Source: Variovorax sp. ZS18.2.2 (GTDB lineage Bacteria; Pseudomonadota; Gammaproteobacteria; Burkholderiales; Burkholderiaceae_C). From it: a DNA stretch of 64,000 nucleotides. The notes under the pieces were generated by a model that saw only the letters and a list, made by a program, of their open reading frames with translations, was not told the origin of the DNA and did not search any database. Made by a program: the position numbers and the translations under genes. The stretch lies in contig NZ_JANLNM010000002.1 in NCBI RefSeq assembly GCF_024701975.1, forward strand, positions 1 to 64,000, written 5' to 3'. Positions 1 to 9,024 of this stretch are shown piece after piece (positions within the stretch are counted from its first letter, which is position 1; each line of letters begins with the position of its first letter).

Positions 1-1978
1 TGTAGGTGCCGGACTCGCCGCGGTTGTTGCTCCAGCCTGTGAGGCGGTGGGCGGCGTCGTAGGTGTAGGTAAGGACGAGGCCGGTGGGCAGCGTGATGGT
101 CTCGACGGTGCCGTAGGGCTTGTAGGTAAGGGTGGTGGTTTGGCCGCCGATGGTTTGGGTCAGCAGGCGGTCGCGGGCGTCGTAGGTGTAGGTGGTGCCG
201 AGGCCATTGGGGGCTGTCGAGCTGACGACGCGGTTGGCGGTGTCGTAGGCGTAGCTGGTGACGTGGCCGAGCGCGTTGGTTGATGTGAGGACGTTGCCTC
301 GGGTGTCGTAGGTGTAGCTCGTTGCCGCGCCGTTTGGTTCGGTGGCCGTGGCAACGAGTTGCTGGGCGTTGTAGGTCCACTGCCAGAGTTGGGCCTTGCT
401 GGTGGCTGTGTCTGTGACGGTCTTCGACAGGGTGTTGCCGAAGGCGTCGTAGGTGTAGGCGGTGGTGCGGCCGGGCTCGGTGACCAGGGCGGGGAGGCTG
501 AAGGTGGGGTGCCATTGCGTCGTTACCGTGCGGGCATCGGGAGTGCCGGAGGCGTGGACGACCGTGGTCGGCAGGCGGCGAGCGACATCCCACGCCGTCG
601 TGGTCACCACTCCATCGAAATCAGTTTCCGAAGTGATCAGGCCGTTGGCGTCCTGCACACGACTGGCGGCATCACTCTCGCCTTCGCCCGATGGCAGCGA
701 ACCACCAGTGACAGCGAGCTTGCCCTGCGTGGTGCCGTAGCTGTAGTTGCGGCTAGTGCCCAAAGGATCGACCACTGTGGCGGAATTTGTCGAGGGATAA
801 CTAACTTGATAGCTGTTCGCAGAGCCCGCGAGCTGGGTGCTGATCGCACGACCCGTGCTGTCGTATGCGAATGTGCCCCAGCGAATACCGGCTTCATCGA
901 AGATGCCGGTCAGCGCGTGGGGGAACGAAGCATTCTCATAGACGAAATTGCGGCCCTTTCCGTCGGGATATAGGACCGAGGCTAGGCGACCACGGCTGTC
1001 GTAAGCGTAGGCAATGACACGCGCATCCGGGGTCGTGACGGTGGTCAGCCGGCCTGAGCCGTCGTACCCCAGCACAAGGGTTCGCCCGAAGCTGTTCGTG
1101 ACGGAGGCAAGTCGCCCGGTGCTGTTGTAGGCATACGTGATGATCCAGCCGTTGCGGTCCATTTCGGTCCGCAGCTTGCCGGAGCTGTCGAAGCTGAGCG
1201 TGGTGTCATCATCGGCCCGGTAGTAGACCCAAGCGCCAGAGGACTGTTTGGTCAGGGTGTCGGCGCTATTGGTGGCGCTCCAAGTCGTGGCACCCGCAGC
1301 CTTGCCAAAGGTCCGCACATAGCCTTCGCGTGTGGTGATTGCTACGCCTGGGCGGACCAAGCTGGTTGTTGCGACCAGCTTGGTACTGAAGTTATGCGAC
1401 CAGACCAGGCCGAGCAAGTCGCCGGTCCGTGTTGAATCGCTGACCCAACTGCTGCGGTATGTGCGCGTGAAGGACAAGGCGCCAGGACCAGAATCGGACC
1501 AGTCGGTCTCGGAGCGGTACTTCTCGGCCGTGGGTGGCGAGATAGGACTACCTTCCAATATGCCAGCTGTGCACATGGCGGGTTGCGGAGCAGCTGGAAG
1601 GCAGGCCGTGTGGGTGCCGTCTTCCTGGAAGTGGTCTCTGCACTGACATCCTCCAGCTACCGCAGAACTGTTCGCAGGACAAGTGCCCGCAATTGACATC
1701 GCACCCGAGCCAAAACCGGCGCTATCTCCAACAGCCCCAAACCACCAAAGGCAGCCAGTGGGAGGAACAAATACCACCGAGCCGGTTGGATGCACCGATG
1801 CCCAGTACGCGCCGGTGTCTTCGCACGCAGCCTGTGGTGTCGCCCCGTAGCCAACCACTTTACCGCTCCCCCCCGGCAAAAGAACTCTCCACCCCGACTC
1901 CGTTGGTAGAAGGGCCCACGACGCTGCGGACGCCAGCATCAACGCCAAGAGCGAGACTACGCGGAGAAGTTGAGCCAT
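1..1978 (-). CDS. RHS/YD-repeat secreted protein, C-terminus beyond window
   Basis: Reading the minus strand from an ATG at 1978 gives an uninterrupted frame to the window edge (at least 659 residues, no stop seen). It opens with a signal peptide (MAQLLRVVSLLALMLASAASWA). A Cys-rich stretch follows (about residues 95-130), then a DUF6531/RHS entry region (KYRSETDW, LSFTRTYRS) and many YD repeats such as TAYTYDAFGN, TSYAYDTANR and TTYTYDARDR. RHS proteins form a closed beta-cocoon that often carries a variable C-terminal toxin or adhesive domain; that part lies outside the window, so effector type and immunity partner cannot be judged. The start was chosen because the signal peptide begins there; the ribosome binding site is weak. 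The family call is firm, the role is open. Confidence 0.85.
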   Translation of the reverse strand, partial: MAQLLRVVSLLALMLASAASWALLPTESGWRVLLPGGSGKVVGYGATPQAACEDTGAYWASVHPTGSVVFVPPTGCLWWFGAVGDSAGFGSGAMSIAGTCPANSSAVAGGCQCRDHFQEDGTHTACLPAAPQPAMCTAGILEGSPISPPTAEKYRSETDWSDSGPGALSFTRTYRSSWVSDSTRTGDLLGLVWSHNFSTKLVATTSLVRPGVAITTREGYVRTFGKAAGATTWSATNSADTLTKQSSGAWVYYRADDDTTLSFDSSGKLRTEMDRNGWIITYAYNSTGRLASVTNSFGRTLVLGYDGSGRLTTVTTPDARVIAYAYDSRGRLASVLYPDGKGRNFVYENASFPHALTGIFDEAGIRWGTFAYDSTGRAISTQLAGSANSYQVSYPSTNSATVVDPLGTSRNYSYGTTQGKLAVTGGSLPSGEGESDAASRVQDANGLITSETDFDGVVTTTAWDVARRLPTTVVHASGTPDARTVTTQWHPTFSLPALVTEPGRTTAYTYDAFGNTLSKTVTDTATSKAQLWQWTYNAQQLVATATEPNGAATSYTYDTRGNVLTSTNALGHVTSYAYDTANRVVSSTAPNGLGTTYTYDARDRLLTQTIGGQTTTLTYKPYGTVETITLPTGLVLTYTYDAAHRLTGWSNNRGESGTY

Positions 1979-2597
1979 CCAAGGCCCCGCGCGGCGATGA
2001 GTACAGATGCCCCCCGGTTCGTCGTTCGATTCGCGCCGCACAAAAGCGTATCGATGATGCCGGTGCGTCTTCCAGAAGCACACCATTCGCAGAACTTCCA
2101 CGGTACTCTCCCCATGCTTTCTCATTGCGTGTCTGAACACCGGCAGCCTGTTTTTCGCAAGCTACAACGATCAGTATTTTTTGGACGGCCGATCACCCCC
2201 TCAGGTGACCCGCGCTTCCACAGCGCGCTCCGTACATGCTGTTTCAGGTTAGCCCAAAGGCTACGCACGGACAACGACAGATCCGTGGCTCGCGAGACCG
2301 CGGCACCAATCTGAATATGAAAGTACGCGGCACCTGGACGTGCTGTTGTGGCTGGGCGACTGTCGCACCTTGCGAAGAGATGCAGGCCAAGCTCGCGCCA
2401 CTGCGAGATCCGTCCCCAACTCGAGCGATGCACGCCTTTCGCATGTCGCGCCAGAGCGAGGCAGATAACGCTCTATCCCAGCAACTGATCGCCGCAAGAA
2501 CTACCGACCAACCGCTCCGACCTCATCCAAACCCCATCCCGCTGCGTACATCTCCCAACCGCACACCTTTCCAACGTGCCCGCCGAGGAGAACCCCC
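1979..2597. other. Intergenic region between divergent RHS gene and methyltransferase operon
   Basis: About 620 bases with lower codon bias than the flanking genes. Short minus-strand ORFs (for example 2122-2433) have no recognisable domain and no good ribosome binding site. It must hold the divergent promoters for the RHS gene and the operon starting at 2598. I see no repeat or RNA gene. Confidence 0.5.
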
Positions 2598-3641
2598 ATG
2601 CCGCAGAACCTCACCTCCGCCCTCCACTGGGCAGAAAAAGGCCTGATCCCCGACCCCATCCTCCGCCGAGGCATCCGCCGCCTCCTAAAGGAGCGCCTGA
2701 CCGAACTCCACGCCGGCAACCCCCTCGCGACGGCCGACCTGACGCAAGACTTTCTGACCCAGATGCGCTCCGCCCATCTGGCCCCCCTCCCAGAAAAAGC
2801 CAACGAACAACACTACGAAGTCCCCGCCGCCTTCTTCGCCCAGGTCCTGGGAAACCACCGCAAATACAGCAGCTGCTACTGGCCTGAAGGCACCCGTACG
2901 CTGGAACAAGCCGAATCCGCCGCCCTCACCGCCACCTGCGAGCGCGCGGGCCTCGTCGACGGCCAAGACATCCTGGAGCTAGGCTGCGGCTGGGGCTCCC
3001 TCACCCTCTGGATGGCCGCGAACTACCCCAACAGCCGCATCACGGCCCTCTCCAATTCCACCTCCCAACGCGAATACATCGAAGCCCAGGCCACACAACG
3101 CGGCCTCGCCAACGTCCGCGTGCTGACCCGCGACATCAACGCCTTCGACACCGACGAGCGCTTCGACCGCATCGTCTCCGTCGAAATGTTCGAGCACCTG
3201 CGCAACTGGCCGCAGGCCTTCGCGAACGTCGCGCGCTGGCTCAAGCCGGAGGGGCGTTTCTTCATGCACGTCTTCGCGCACCGCGAGGCGCCGTACCCAT
3301 TCGAGGTGCGCGACGCGAGCGACTGGATGAGCAAGTACTTCTTCTCCGGCGGCATGATGCCCAGCGACGATCTCGCGCTGCACTGCCAGGACGACTTGCG
3401 CCTCTTGCGCCGCTGGCGCTGGGAGGGCAGCCACTACCAACGCACGGCCGAGGCGTGGCTGCGCAACATGGACGCGCGCCGCGAGCAGTTGCGCCCGCTG
3501 TTCCAGGCCACCTACGGCGCGGAGGCCAACGTGTGGTGGACACGCTGGCGGCTGTTCTTCATGTCGGTGGCGGAGCTGTTCGGCTTCGATGGCGGGCAGC
3601 GCTGGTGGGTGAGCCACTACCTCTTCGAGCGGCGTGCATGA
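2598..3641 (+). CDS. Cyclopropane-fatty-acyl-phospholipid synthase-family SAM methyltransferase
   Basis: 347 residues, with GAGGAG 5-10 bases before the ATG. The SAM-binding motif I is clear (ILELGCGWGSLT, about residues 122-133), and the YEVPAAFF and YSSCYW blocks are typical of the CFA synthase/mycolic acid methyltransferase family. Members transfer a methylene or methyl group from SAM to double bonds of membrane phospholipid acyl chains. The protein is shorter than E. coli Cfa because it lacks the full N-terminal domain. Its stop overlaps the start of the DUF1295 gene (ATGA), so translation is probably coupled. CFA-type enzymes next to DUF1295 proteins are common in lipid-modification clusters; the exact product here is not known. 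Confidence 0.85.
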   Translation: MPQNLTSALHWAEKGLIPDPILRRGIRRLLKERLTELHAGNPLATADLTQDFLTQMRSAHLAPLPEKANEQHYEVPAAFFAQVLGNHRKYSSCYWPEGTRTLEQAESAALTATCERAGLVDGQDILELGCGWGSLTLWMAANYPNSRITALSNSTSQREYIEAQATQRGLANVRVLTRDINAFDTDERFDRIVSVEMFEHLRNWPQAFANVARWLKPEGRFFMHVFAHREAPYPFEVRDASDWMSKYFFSGGMMPSDDLALHCQDDLRLLRRWRWEGSHYQRTAEAWLRNMDARREQLRPLFQATYGAEANVWWTRWRLFFMSVAELFGFDGGQRWWVSHYLFERRA

Positions 3642-4444
3642 CGACAGGGGGAGAAACGGTAGTCATCGCATTCGCGGGACTGGCATGGACCGCGCTGGTC
3701 GTTCTGCTCACCTGGCTTGCCAGCCTCGCACGCCATGACGTGAGCCTCGTCGACCGCGTGTGGTCCGTCTGCATCGTGGGCGCGGGCCTCGTCTACTTCG
3801 CGCTGCTGCCGGGGCACACGCCGCGCGGCCTGTGCATGGCGGTGCTGGGCACGGCGTGGGCGGTGCGGCTTTGCCTCTACATCACCTGGCGCAACTGGGG
3901 GCATGGCGAAGATCGCCGCTACCAGGCGATGCGCGCGCGCAACCAGCCGGGCTTCGCGTTCAAGAGCCTGTACCTCGTGTTCGCGCTGCAGGCGGTGCTC
4001 GCGTGGATCGTCTCCGCACCGTTCCTGCCCGGCATGGCGGCGGCGCAACCGATGGGGTGGGTCGACATCGTCGGCATCGTGCTCGCGCTGTTCGGCCTCT
4101 TCTTCGAGGCCATCGGCGATGCGCAAATGGCGCGCTTCAGGGCCGACCCCGCGAACGAAGGCAAGGTGATGGACCGCGGCCTCTGGCGCTACACGCGCCA
4201 CCCCAACTACTTCGGCGAAGCCTGCGTCTGGTGGGGCCTGTGGCTCATCGCCATCGGCGGCGCGGGTTGGAGCGGCGCATGGACCGTCGTCTCGCCGCTG
4301 CTCATGACCTTCCTGCTGCTGAAGGTCTCGGGCGTGCGCATGCTCGAAGCCGACATCGGCGAGCGCCGCCCTGCGTACCGCGCGTACATCGCGCGCACCA
4401 ACGCCTTCGTGCCGGGGCCGGTGCGCAACGCCAACGCGCCATGA
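3638..4444 (+). CDS. DUF1295 family integral membrane protein (steroid 5-alpha-reductase-like)
   Basis: 268 residues. The ATG at 3638 overlaps the previous stop; a longer in-frame extension would lie wholly inside the upstream gene. There are about six hydrophobic segments. The C-terminal half carries the DUF1295/isoprenylcysteine-methyltransferase-like signature GLWRYTRHPNYFGE (about residues 183-196), followed by a W-rich helix and an ERRPAYRAYIARTNAFVP tail. The fold is related to 3-oxo-5-alpha-steroid 4-dehydrogenases and ICMT, which bind NADPH or SAM. Between a CFA-type methyltransferase and DUF6134 it is likely to act on membrane lipids, but the reaction is not established. Confidence 0.85.
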   Translation: MTTGGETVVIAFAGLAWTALVVLLTWLASLARHDVSLVDRVWSVCIVGAGLVYFALLPGHTPRGLCMAVLGTAWAVRLCLYITWRNWGHGEDRRYQAMRARNQPGFAFKSLYLVFALQAVLAWIVSAPFLPGMAAAQPMGWVDIVGIVLALFGLFFEAIGDAQMARFRADPANEGKVMDRGLWRYTRHPNYFGEACVWWGLWLIAIGGAGWSGAWTVVSPLLMTFLLLKVSGVRMLEADIGERRPAYRAYIARTNAFVPGPVRNANAP

Positions 4445-5085
4445 GAAGAAAAGAACATTGGCTCCTCGCGCTGACGCTGCTGGCGAGCGGCGCTGTTTTG
4501 GCGAACGGACCGGCGAGCGGCGAGTGGAATTTCCGCGTGTTGCTCGACGACTCACCCATCGGTGAGCACCGCTTCGTGCTCACCGCCAGTGGCGAAGAGC
4601 GCAGGCTGGCGAGCGAGGCCGCGTTCGCGGTCAAGCTGCTGGGCGTCACGGTCTATCGCTACCGCCACTCGGCGACCGAGCAGTGGCGCGGCGATTGCCT
4701 GCGCCAGCTTGCATCGAAGACCGACGACGACGGAACGCCCGAGAAAGTTGATGCGAGCGCGACCGGCGACAACGCGCTGACGGTCACCACGGCCAAGGGC
4801 ACGCAGTCGCTCGATGGCTGCGTGATGAGCTTCGCCTACTGGAACCTCGCCATCCGCAAGCAGGAGCGGCTGCTCAACGCGCAGACCGGCAAGCTCGAAG
4901 CGGTGCAGGTGAGTCGCGCGGGCAGCGGCACGGTGGACGTGCGCGGCCAGCAGGTGGCGGCCACGCGCTGGCGCATCGTGACGCCGGCGCAGCCCATCGA
5001 CATCTGGTACTCGGCAGAGGGCGAGTGGATCGCGCTGGACTCCACCGTCAGCGGCGGCCGCAAGCTCAGCTACCGGCTGAAGTAG
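4441..5085 (+). CDS. DUF6134 family exported protein
   Basis: 214 residues; the ATG overlaps the DUF1295 stop (ATGA). An N-terminal signal peptide (MRRKEHWLLALTLLASGAVLA) is followed by WNFRVLLDDSPIGEHRFVL, the opening strand pattern of DUF6134. The C-terminal part (PIDIWYSAEGEWIALDSTV..GRKLSYRL) is the family's closing region. It is probably periplasmic and beta-rich, like other proteins that handle lipidic molecules. Third gene of the operon with the methyltransferase and DUF1295 protein. Function unknown. Confidence 0.8.
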   Translation: MRRKEHWLLALTLLASGAVLANGPASGEWNFRVLLDDSPIGEHRFVLTASGEERRLASEAAFAVKLLGVTVYRYRHSATEQWRGDCLRQLASKTDDDGTPEKVDASATGDNALTVTTAKGTQSLDGCVMSFAYWNLAIRKQERLLNAQTGKLEAVQVSRAGSGTVDVRGQQVAATRWRIVTPAQPIDIWYSAEGEWIALDSTVSGGRKLSYRLK

Positions 5086-5094
5086 ATCGCTTCA

Positions 5095-5115
5095 GCTGCC
5101 TCAACGCGAGGCAGC
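5095..5115. terminator. Hairpin between convergent genes
   Basis: GCTGCCTC-AACGC-GAGGCAGC, a perfect 8-bp stem. It overlaps the stop codon of the transporter gene and follows the DUF6134 stop by 9 bases. There is no long T-run, so it may act as an mRNA 3'-end stabiliser rather than a strong terminator. Confidence 0.5.
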
Positions 5116-6423
5116 AACAACGGGCGCATCGACTGCATCCGCCGGCGACGGACTGCGCCCGATCATCCACGCACACAGCGCCGACACCACGCCCGCGAAC
5201 AGCACGTACATGCAGATCTGCCACGGCTCGCCGCCCCCCGATTTGAGCAGCGCGGTCGCGATGATCGGCGTGATGCCCGAGGCAAAGATGCCCGAGAACT
5301 GGTAGACGAAGCTGATGCCCGTGTAGCGCACCTTCGCATCGAACAGATCGCAGAACAGCGCGGCTTCGGGCCCGTACACCGAGGCATACAAAATGCCGAA
5401 CGGCACGATGATCGCGAGCCACACCAGGAGCACATTGCCCCCGCTGTGCGTCATGAGCCAGAAGCCCGGAAACGCCGACACCGCGGTGATGAGCGAACCC
5501 CACATGTAGACCTTGCCGCGTCCCACCTTGTCGGACATGCGGCCGAAGAAGGGGATGAAGAAGATCATCACGATCGCCGCGGCCATCACGCCCAGCAGCG
5601 CATCGGTGCGGCTGATCTTGATGGTGCTGGTGAGGTAGTTGATCGAGAACACGCCGAAGATGTTGAAGAACACACCGTCGATGTAGCGCGCGCCCATGCC
5701 CTTCAACACATTGCCGGGGTAGCGGCGGATCATGTCCATGAACGGAATGCGCAGCTCCGCGTTGCGCGCCTTCACGGCCGCGAACTCGGGCGTTTCCTGC
5801 ACGTGCAGGCGGATGTACATGCCCACCAGCACCATCACGCCGGAAATGAGAAATGCGATGCGCCAGCCCCACGCCATGAACTGCTCGTCGGTGAGCAGCG
5901 ACGACAGCAGCGCCACCACGCCCGAGGCCAGGCACAGGCCAATGGCCAGCCCGATCTGCGGCAGCGACGCATAGAAGCCGCGCTTGTCCTTCGGCGCGTA
6001 TTCGTACGCCATGAGCACCGCGCCGCCCCATTCGCCGCCGAGGCCGATGCCCTGCGCGATGCGAAGCAGCAGCAACAGCACGGGCGCCGCGATGCCGATC
6101 TGCGCATACGTGGGCACCAGGCCGATGAGGAAGGTGGCCACGCCCATGATCATCAGCGTGATGATGAGCATGCTCTTGCGGCCGATCTTGTCGCCGAAGT
6201 GGCCGAAGATCACGCCGCCCAGCGGCCGCGTGACGAAGCCCACCGCGAAGGTGGTGTAGGCCAGCAGCACCGACACCACCGGGTCGCTGCCCGGAAAGTA
6301 CAGCTTGCTGAACACGATGCCGGCCACCACGCCGTACAAGAAGAAGTCGTACCACTCGATGGTGGCGCCCACCAGGGCGGAGATGACCACCCTGCGAATC
6401 GCTTTCTCGTCGGTTGCGCTCAT
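5101..6423 (-). CDS. MFS transporter, metabolite:H+ symporter (MHS) type
   Basis: 440 residues, twelve hydrophobic segments. The start at 6423 is supported by GGAGA eight bases upstream and by the family's usual N-terminus (RRVVISALVGATIEWYDFFLYG). A longer frame upstream is spurious. Motifs typical of the MHS group include GHFGDKIGRKSML (loop 2-3) and GIGLGGEWGGAVLMAYEYAP. Members import carboxylates, shikimate, betaine or osmolytes with protons. It lies 53 bases downstream of the GMC oxidoreductase and probably shares its transcript, so it may import that enzyme's substrate. Substrate unknown. Confidence 0.9.
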   Translation of the reverse strand: MSATDEKAIRRVVISALVGATIEWYDFFLYGVVAGIVFSKLYFPGSDPVVSVLLAYTTFAVGFVTRPLGGVIFGHFGDKIGRKSMLIITLMIMGVATFLIGLVPTYAQIGIAAPVLLLLLRIAQGIGLGGEWGGAVLMAYEYAPKDKRGFYASLPQIGLAIGLCLASGVVALLSSLLTDEQFMAWGWRIAFLISGVMVLVGMYIRLHVQETPEFAAVKARNAELRIPFMDMIRRYPGNVLKGMGARYIDGVFFNIFGVFSINYLTSTIKISRTDALLGVMAAAIVMIFFIPFFGRMSDKVGRGKVYMWGSLITAVSAFPGFWLMTHSGGNVLLVWLAIIVPFGILYASVYGPEAALFCDLFDAKVRYTGISFVYQFSGIFASGITPIIATALLKSGGGEPWQICMYVLFAGVVSALCAWMIGRSPSPADAVDAPVVAASR

Positions 6424-6476
6424 GTGTTTGTCTCCAATCGGTTGTTGTGTTGCGGCGGCCTCTGCGGGCCTTGGAT

Positions 6477-8102
6477 TCACGAAGCTCTGGCGTCCTCTCT
6501 GATCAGGTCGACGGCCTTCTCGGCCATCATCACGGCGGGTGCGTTGGTGTTGCCGGACACCAGCGTCGGCATCGCCGAGCAATCGATGACGCGCAGGCCC
6601 GCGATGCCGTGTACGCGAAGGCGCGCATCGACGACGGCGAGCGCATCGCTGCCCATGCGGCAGGTGCCGGTGGGGTGGAAGATGGTGGCGCCGTTGTTGC
6701 GGCAGAACTCGAGCAGGTCTTCGTCACTCGCAGCCGCGGGGCCGGGTTTCACTTCGCGCTTCACGTAGGGGCGCATCGCGGGCGCATCGGCAATGGCGCG
6801 CGCGGCCTTCACGCCGGCCACGGTGGTTGCGCGGTCGAGCGCGGTGGCCAGGTAGTTGGGCTGCATCTCGGGCGGCTCGGCCGCATCGAGCGAGCGGATG
6901 CGGATGTGCCCGCGCGACTCGGGCCGCAGCTGGCACACCGACATCGTGAAGCCCGAGTACGGGTGCACCTTGCCGCCGGCCATGTCGGCCGAGAGCGTGG
7001 CAACGTGAAACTGGATGTCGGGCGTCGCGGCCACGGGCTTGCCGTGTTCATCCTTCAGCGCACGCATGAAGCAGCCGCCCTGGTTGATGCCGACGGCCAG
7101 CGGGCCGGTGCGGTGCAGCAGCCACTCCATGCCCATGCCGATCTGTCCGGCCCAGGAGTTGAGCTGGTCGTTGGTGGTGATGGGCTTCGTGCACTCGTAG
7201 CCGAGGCGGATCTGCAGGTGGTCCTGCAGGTTCTCGCCGACACCGGGCAACTCGTGCACCACCGGAATGCCGAAGCGATCGAGCAGCGCGCGTGGCCCGA
7301 TGCCCGAGAGCTGCAGCAGCTGCGGCGACTGGATCGAGCCGGCCGAGAGCAGCACCTCGGCGCGGCAGCGCGCGGTCTTGAGTTCGCCGCCTTGCCGGTA
7401 GGTGATGCCGACGGCGCGACGCCCTTCGAACACGAGCTTGCCCGCGAGCGCATCCGTCTCGATGCGCAGGTTGGGGCGGTGCTTCGCGGGCGTGAGGTAC
7501 GCCTTGGCGGTGCTGCAGCGCCAGCCCTTGTGCGTGGTCAGCTGGTAGTAGCCCGCGCCTTCCTGACCAGCGCCGTTGAAGTCTTCGGTGCGCGGCACGC
7601 CGGTCTGCTGCGCACCATCGATGAAGGCTTCGATGAGCTCGTGCTTCGCCGCGATGTCCGATACCTTGAGCGGCCCGTCGCCGCCGTGGAAGGCATCGCT
7701 GCCGCGCTGGTTGCCTTCGGACTTGATGAAGTAGGGCAGCACGTCGTCGTAGCCCCAGCCCGCGTTGCCGAGTGCGGCCCAGTGGTCGTAGTCCTCGCGC
7801 TGGCCGCGGATGTAGATGAGGCCGTTGATCGCGCTCGATCCGCCCAGCGTCTTGCCGCGCGGCCAGTAGATGCGGCGGCCGTTCATGTTCGGGTCGGGGT
7901 CGGTCTCGAAGCGCCAGTTGTAGGTGGGGCTCCACATGGTCTTGCCGTAGCCAATGGGCAGATGGATCCAGAGCGACCTGTCGGGCGGCCCGGCCTCGAG
8001 CAGCAGCACGCGCGTGGCGGGGTCTTCGCTTAACCGGCCCGCCAGCACGCAGCCGGCCGATCCGGCGCCGACGACGATGTAGTCGAACTCTTCATCACGC
8101 AT
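6477..8102 (-). CDS. GMC-family FAD-dependent oxidoreductase (choline dehydrogenase-like)
   Basis: 541 residues from ATG 8102 (another ATG three codons upstream is possible). The FAD dinucleotide-binding motif VVGAGSAGCVLAGRL sits near the N-terminus. GMC signature 1 (WPRGKTLGGSSAING) and signature 2 (GSIQSPQLLQLSGIG) are present, as are the catalytic HPTGTCRMG and the C-terminal NTNAP block. Such enzymes oxidise primary alcohols, choline or polyethylene glycols to aldehydes. It shares a transcript with the MHS transporter and is divergent from an IclR regulator with palindromic sites between them. The true substrate is unknown; betA should not be assumed because betB and betI are absent. Confidence 0.9.
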   Translation of the reverse strand: MRDEEFDYIVVGAGSAGCVLAGRLSEDPATRVLLLEAGPPDRSLWIHLPIGYGKTMWSPTYNWRFETDPDPNMNGRRIYWPRGKTLGGSSAINGLIYIRGQREDYDHWAALGNAGWGYDDVLPYFIKSEGNQRGSDAFHGGDGPLKVSDIAAKHELIEAFIDGAQQTGVPRTEDFNGAGQEGAGYYQLTTHKGWRCSTAKAYLTPAKHRPNLRIETDALAGKLVFEGRRAVGITYRQGGELKTARCRAEVLLSAGSIQSPQLLQLSGIGPRALLDRFGIPVVHELPGVGENLQDHLQIRLGYECTKPITTNDQLNSWAGQIGMGMEWLLHRTGPLAVGINQGGCFMRALKDEHGKPVAATPDIQFHVATLSADMAGGKVHPYSGFTMSVCQLRPESRGHIRIRSLDAAEPPEMQPNYLATALDRATTVAGVKAARAIADAPAMRPYVKREVKPGPAAASDEDLLEFCRNNGATIFHPTGTCRMGSDALAVVDARLRVHGIAGLRVIDCSAMPTLVSGNTNAPAVMMAEKAVDLIREDARAS

Positions 8103-8120
8103 GCCTGGCATCCGGGGAGT

Positions 8121-8180
8121 GGAACAATCGCTTCCGATCCGCCGCATCCTAGGTTATTGTTTTTCGGAACGCAATGTTCC
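8121..8180. promoter_or_regulatory. Two IclR-type palindromes in the divergent promoter region
   Basis: GGAA-N7-TTCC at 8121-8135 and GGAAC-GCAAT-GTTCC at 8166-8180. The two 15-bp sites are 45 bases apart between the GMC gene and the IclR gene. The same half-sites recur at the two other IclR promoters in this window (20935-20959 and 24715-24750). IclR proteins commonly bind short palindromes of this kind. Confidence 0.6.
8146..8174 (-). promoter_or_regulatory. Candidate sigma70 promoter for the GMC/MHS operon
   Basis: On the minus strand TTGCGT (8174-8169) is followed after 17 bases by TAGGAT (8151-8146). The -35 hexamer overlaps the 8166-8180 palindrome, which would let a bound IclR protein block RNA polymerase. 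Confidence 0.4.
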
Positions 8181-8199
8181 ATTTTTAAGGTTTACCCGC

Positions 8200-9015
8200 A
8201 TGCCACGAGCCGCGCGCACGCCTGTTGAAGTGATTCCTGCCGCTCCTGTCGCACCCGTTGTCGAGGAGTCGGCCTCCGGTTCGTCTGCCGAGCGCAGCCT
8301 GCGCTTGCTGGCGCTGCTGGCCAACGAAGGCCGGGCGCTGACGCTGGCCGAACTGGCCGCGCAACTTGGGCTGCCCAAGGGCACCGCGCACCGCATCTGC
8401 ACGCAGTTGCTGGCCACGGGGTTCCTGGCGCGCGATGTGGACGAGCGCTCGTTCAGCGTCGGTCCGGCGTTGCGCAAGCTCGCCTTCGACACGCTGAACC
8501 ATGGCGTGGTGCGCGGGCTGCGGCACGAGGTGCTGTCCGAGCTTGTGCGCAAGGTGGGCGAGACCTGCAACCTCACCACGCTCGACGGCGCGCAGGTGCT
8601 GTACCTCGACCGCGTCGAGGCGCAATGGCCGCTGCGCCTCACGCTCGATGTAGGCTCGCATGTGCCGCTGCATTGCACCGCGAGCGGCAAGCTGTTTCTC
8701 GCGCAGATGCCGAAGAAGGAACGCGATGCGCTCATCGACAACCTGCCGCTCGAACGCATGACGGCGAACACCATCACCAAGGCCGACGCACTGCGCGCCG
8801 AGTGCGACGAGATCGCCAAGCGCGGCTATTCGCGTGATCGCGAGGAGTTCATCGCGGGGCTGGTGGCGGTGGCTGTGCCGGTGCGCGATGCGGCCGGTGA
8901 AGTGCGTGCGGCGCTGGCGGTGCATGCGCCGACGGCGCGGATGTCGATGGAGGATGCGGTGAAGCGCATCGATGCGTTGAAGGCGGCTGCGGGGAAGATG
9001 AGCGGGTTGCTCTGA
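8200..9015 (+). CDS. IclR family transcriptional regulator
   Basis: 271 residues from ATG 8200; an in-frame extension to 8101 would overlap the GMC gene. The N-terminal winged helix (about residues 27-85) contains LTLAELAAQLGLPKGTAHRICTQL. The C-terminal effector domain carries the IclR signature region (RHEVLSELVRKVGETCNLTTL..VLYLDRVEAQWPLR and HCTASGKLFLAQM). It is transcribed away from the GMC/MHS operon, with two GGAA/TTCC palindromes in the 97-base gap. It is therefore probably the local regulator of that operon and of itself. The effector molecule is unknown. Confidence 0.9.
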   Translation: MPRAARTPVEVIPAAPVAPVVEESASGSSAERSLRLLALLANEGRALTLAELAAQLGLPKGTAHRICTQLLATGFLARDVDERSFSVGPALRKLAFDTLNHGVVRGLRHEVLSELVRKVGETCNLTTLDGAQVLYLDRVEAQWPLRLTLDVGSHVPLHCTASGKLFLAQMPKKERDALIDNLPLERMTANTITKADALRAECDEIAKRGYSRDREEFIAGLVAVAVPVRDAAGEVRAALAVHAPTARMSMEDAVKRIDALKAAAGKMSGLL

Positions 9016-9024
9016 GCGATTCGC

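Noticed and set aside
2122..2433. 103-residue minus-strand ORF upstream of the RHS gene
   Set aside because: No ribosome binding site, no domain and poor codon bias for this genome; treated as non-coding.
6477..8102. betA (choline dehydrogenase) as a specific name
   Set aside because: The GMC fold is certain, but betB, betI and choline transporters are missing, so substrate-level naming is not supported.
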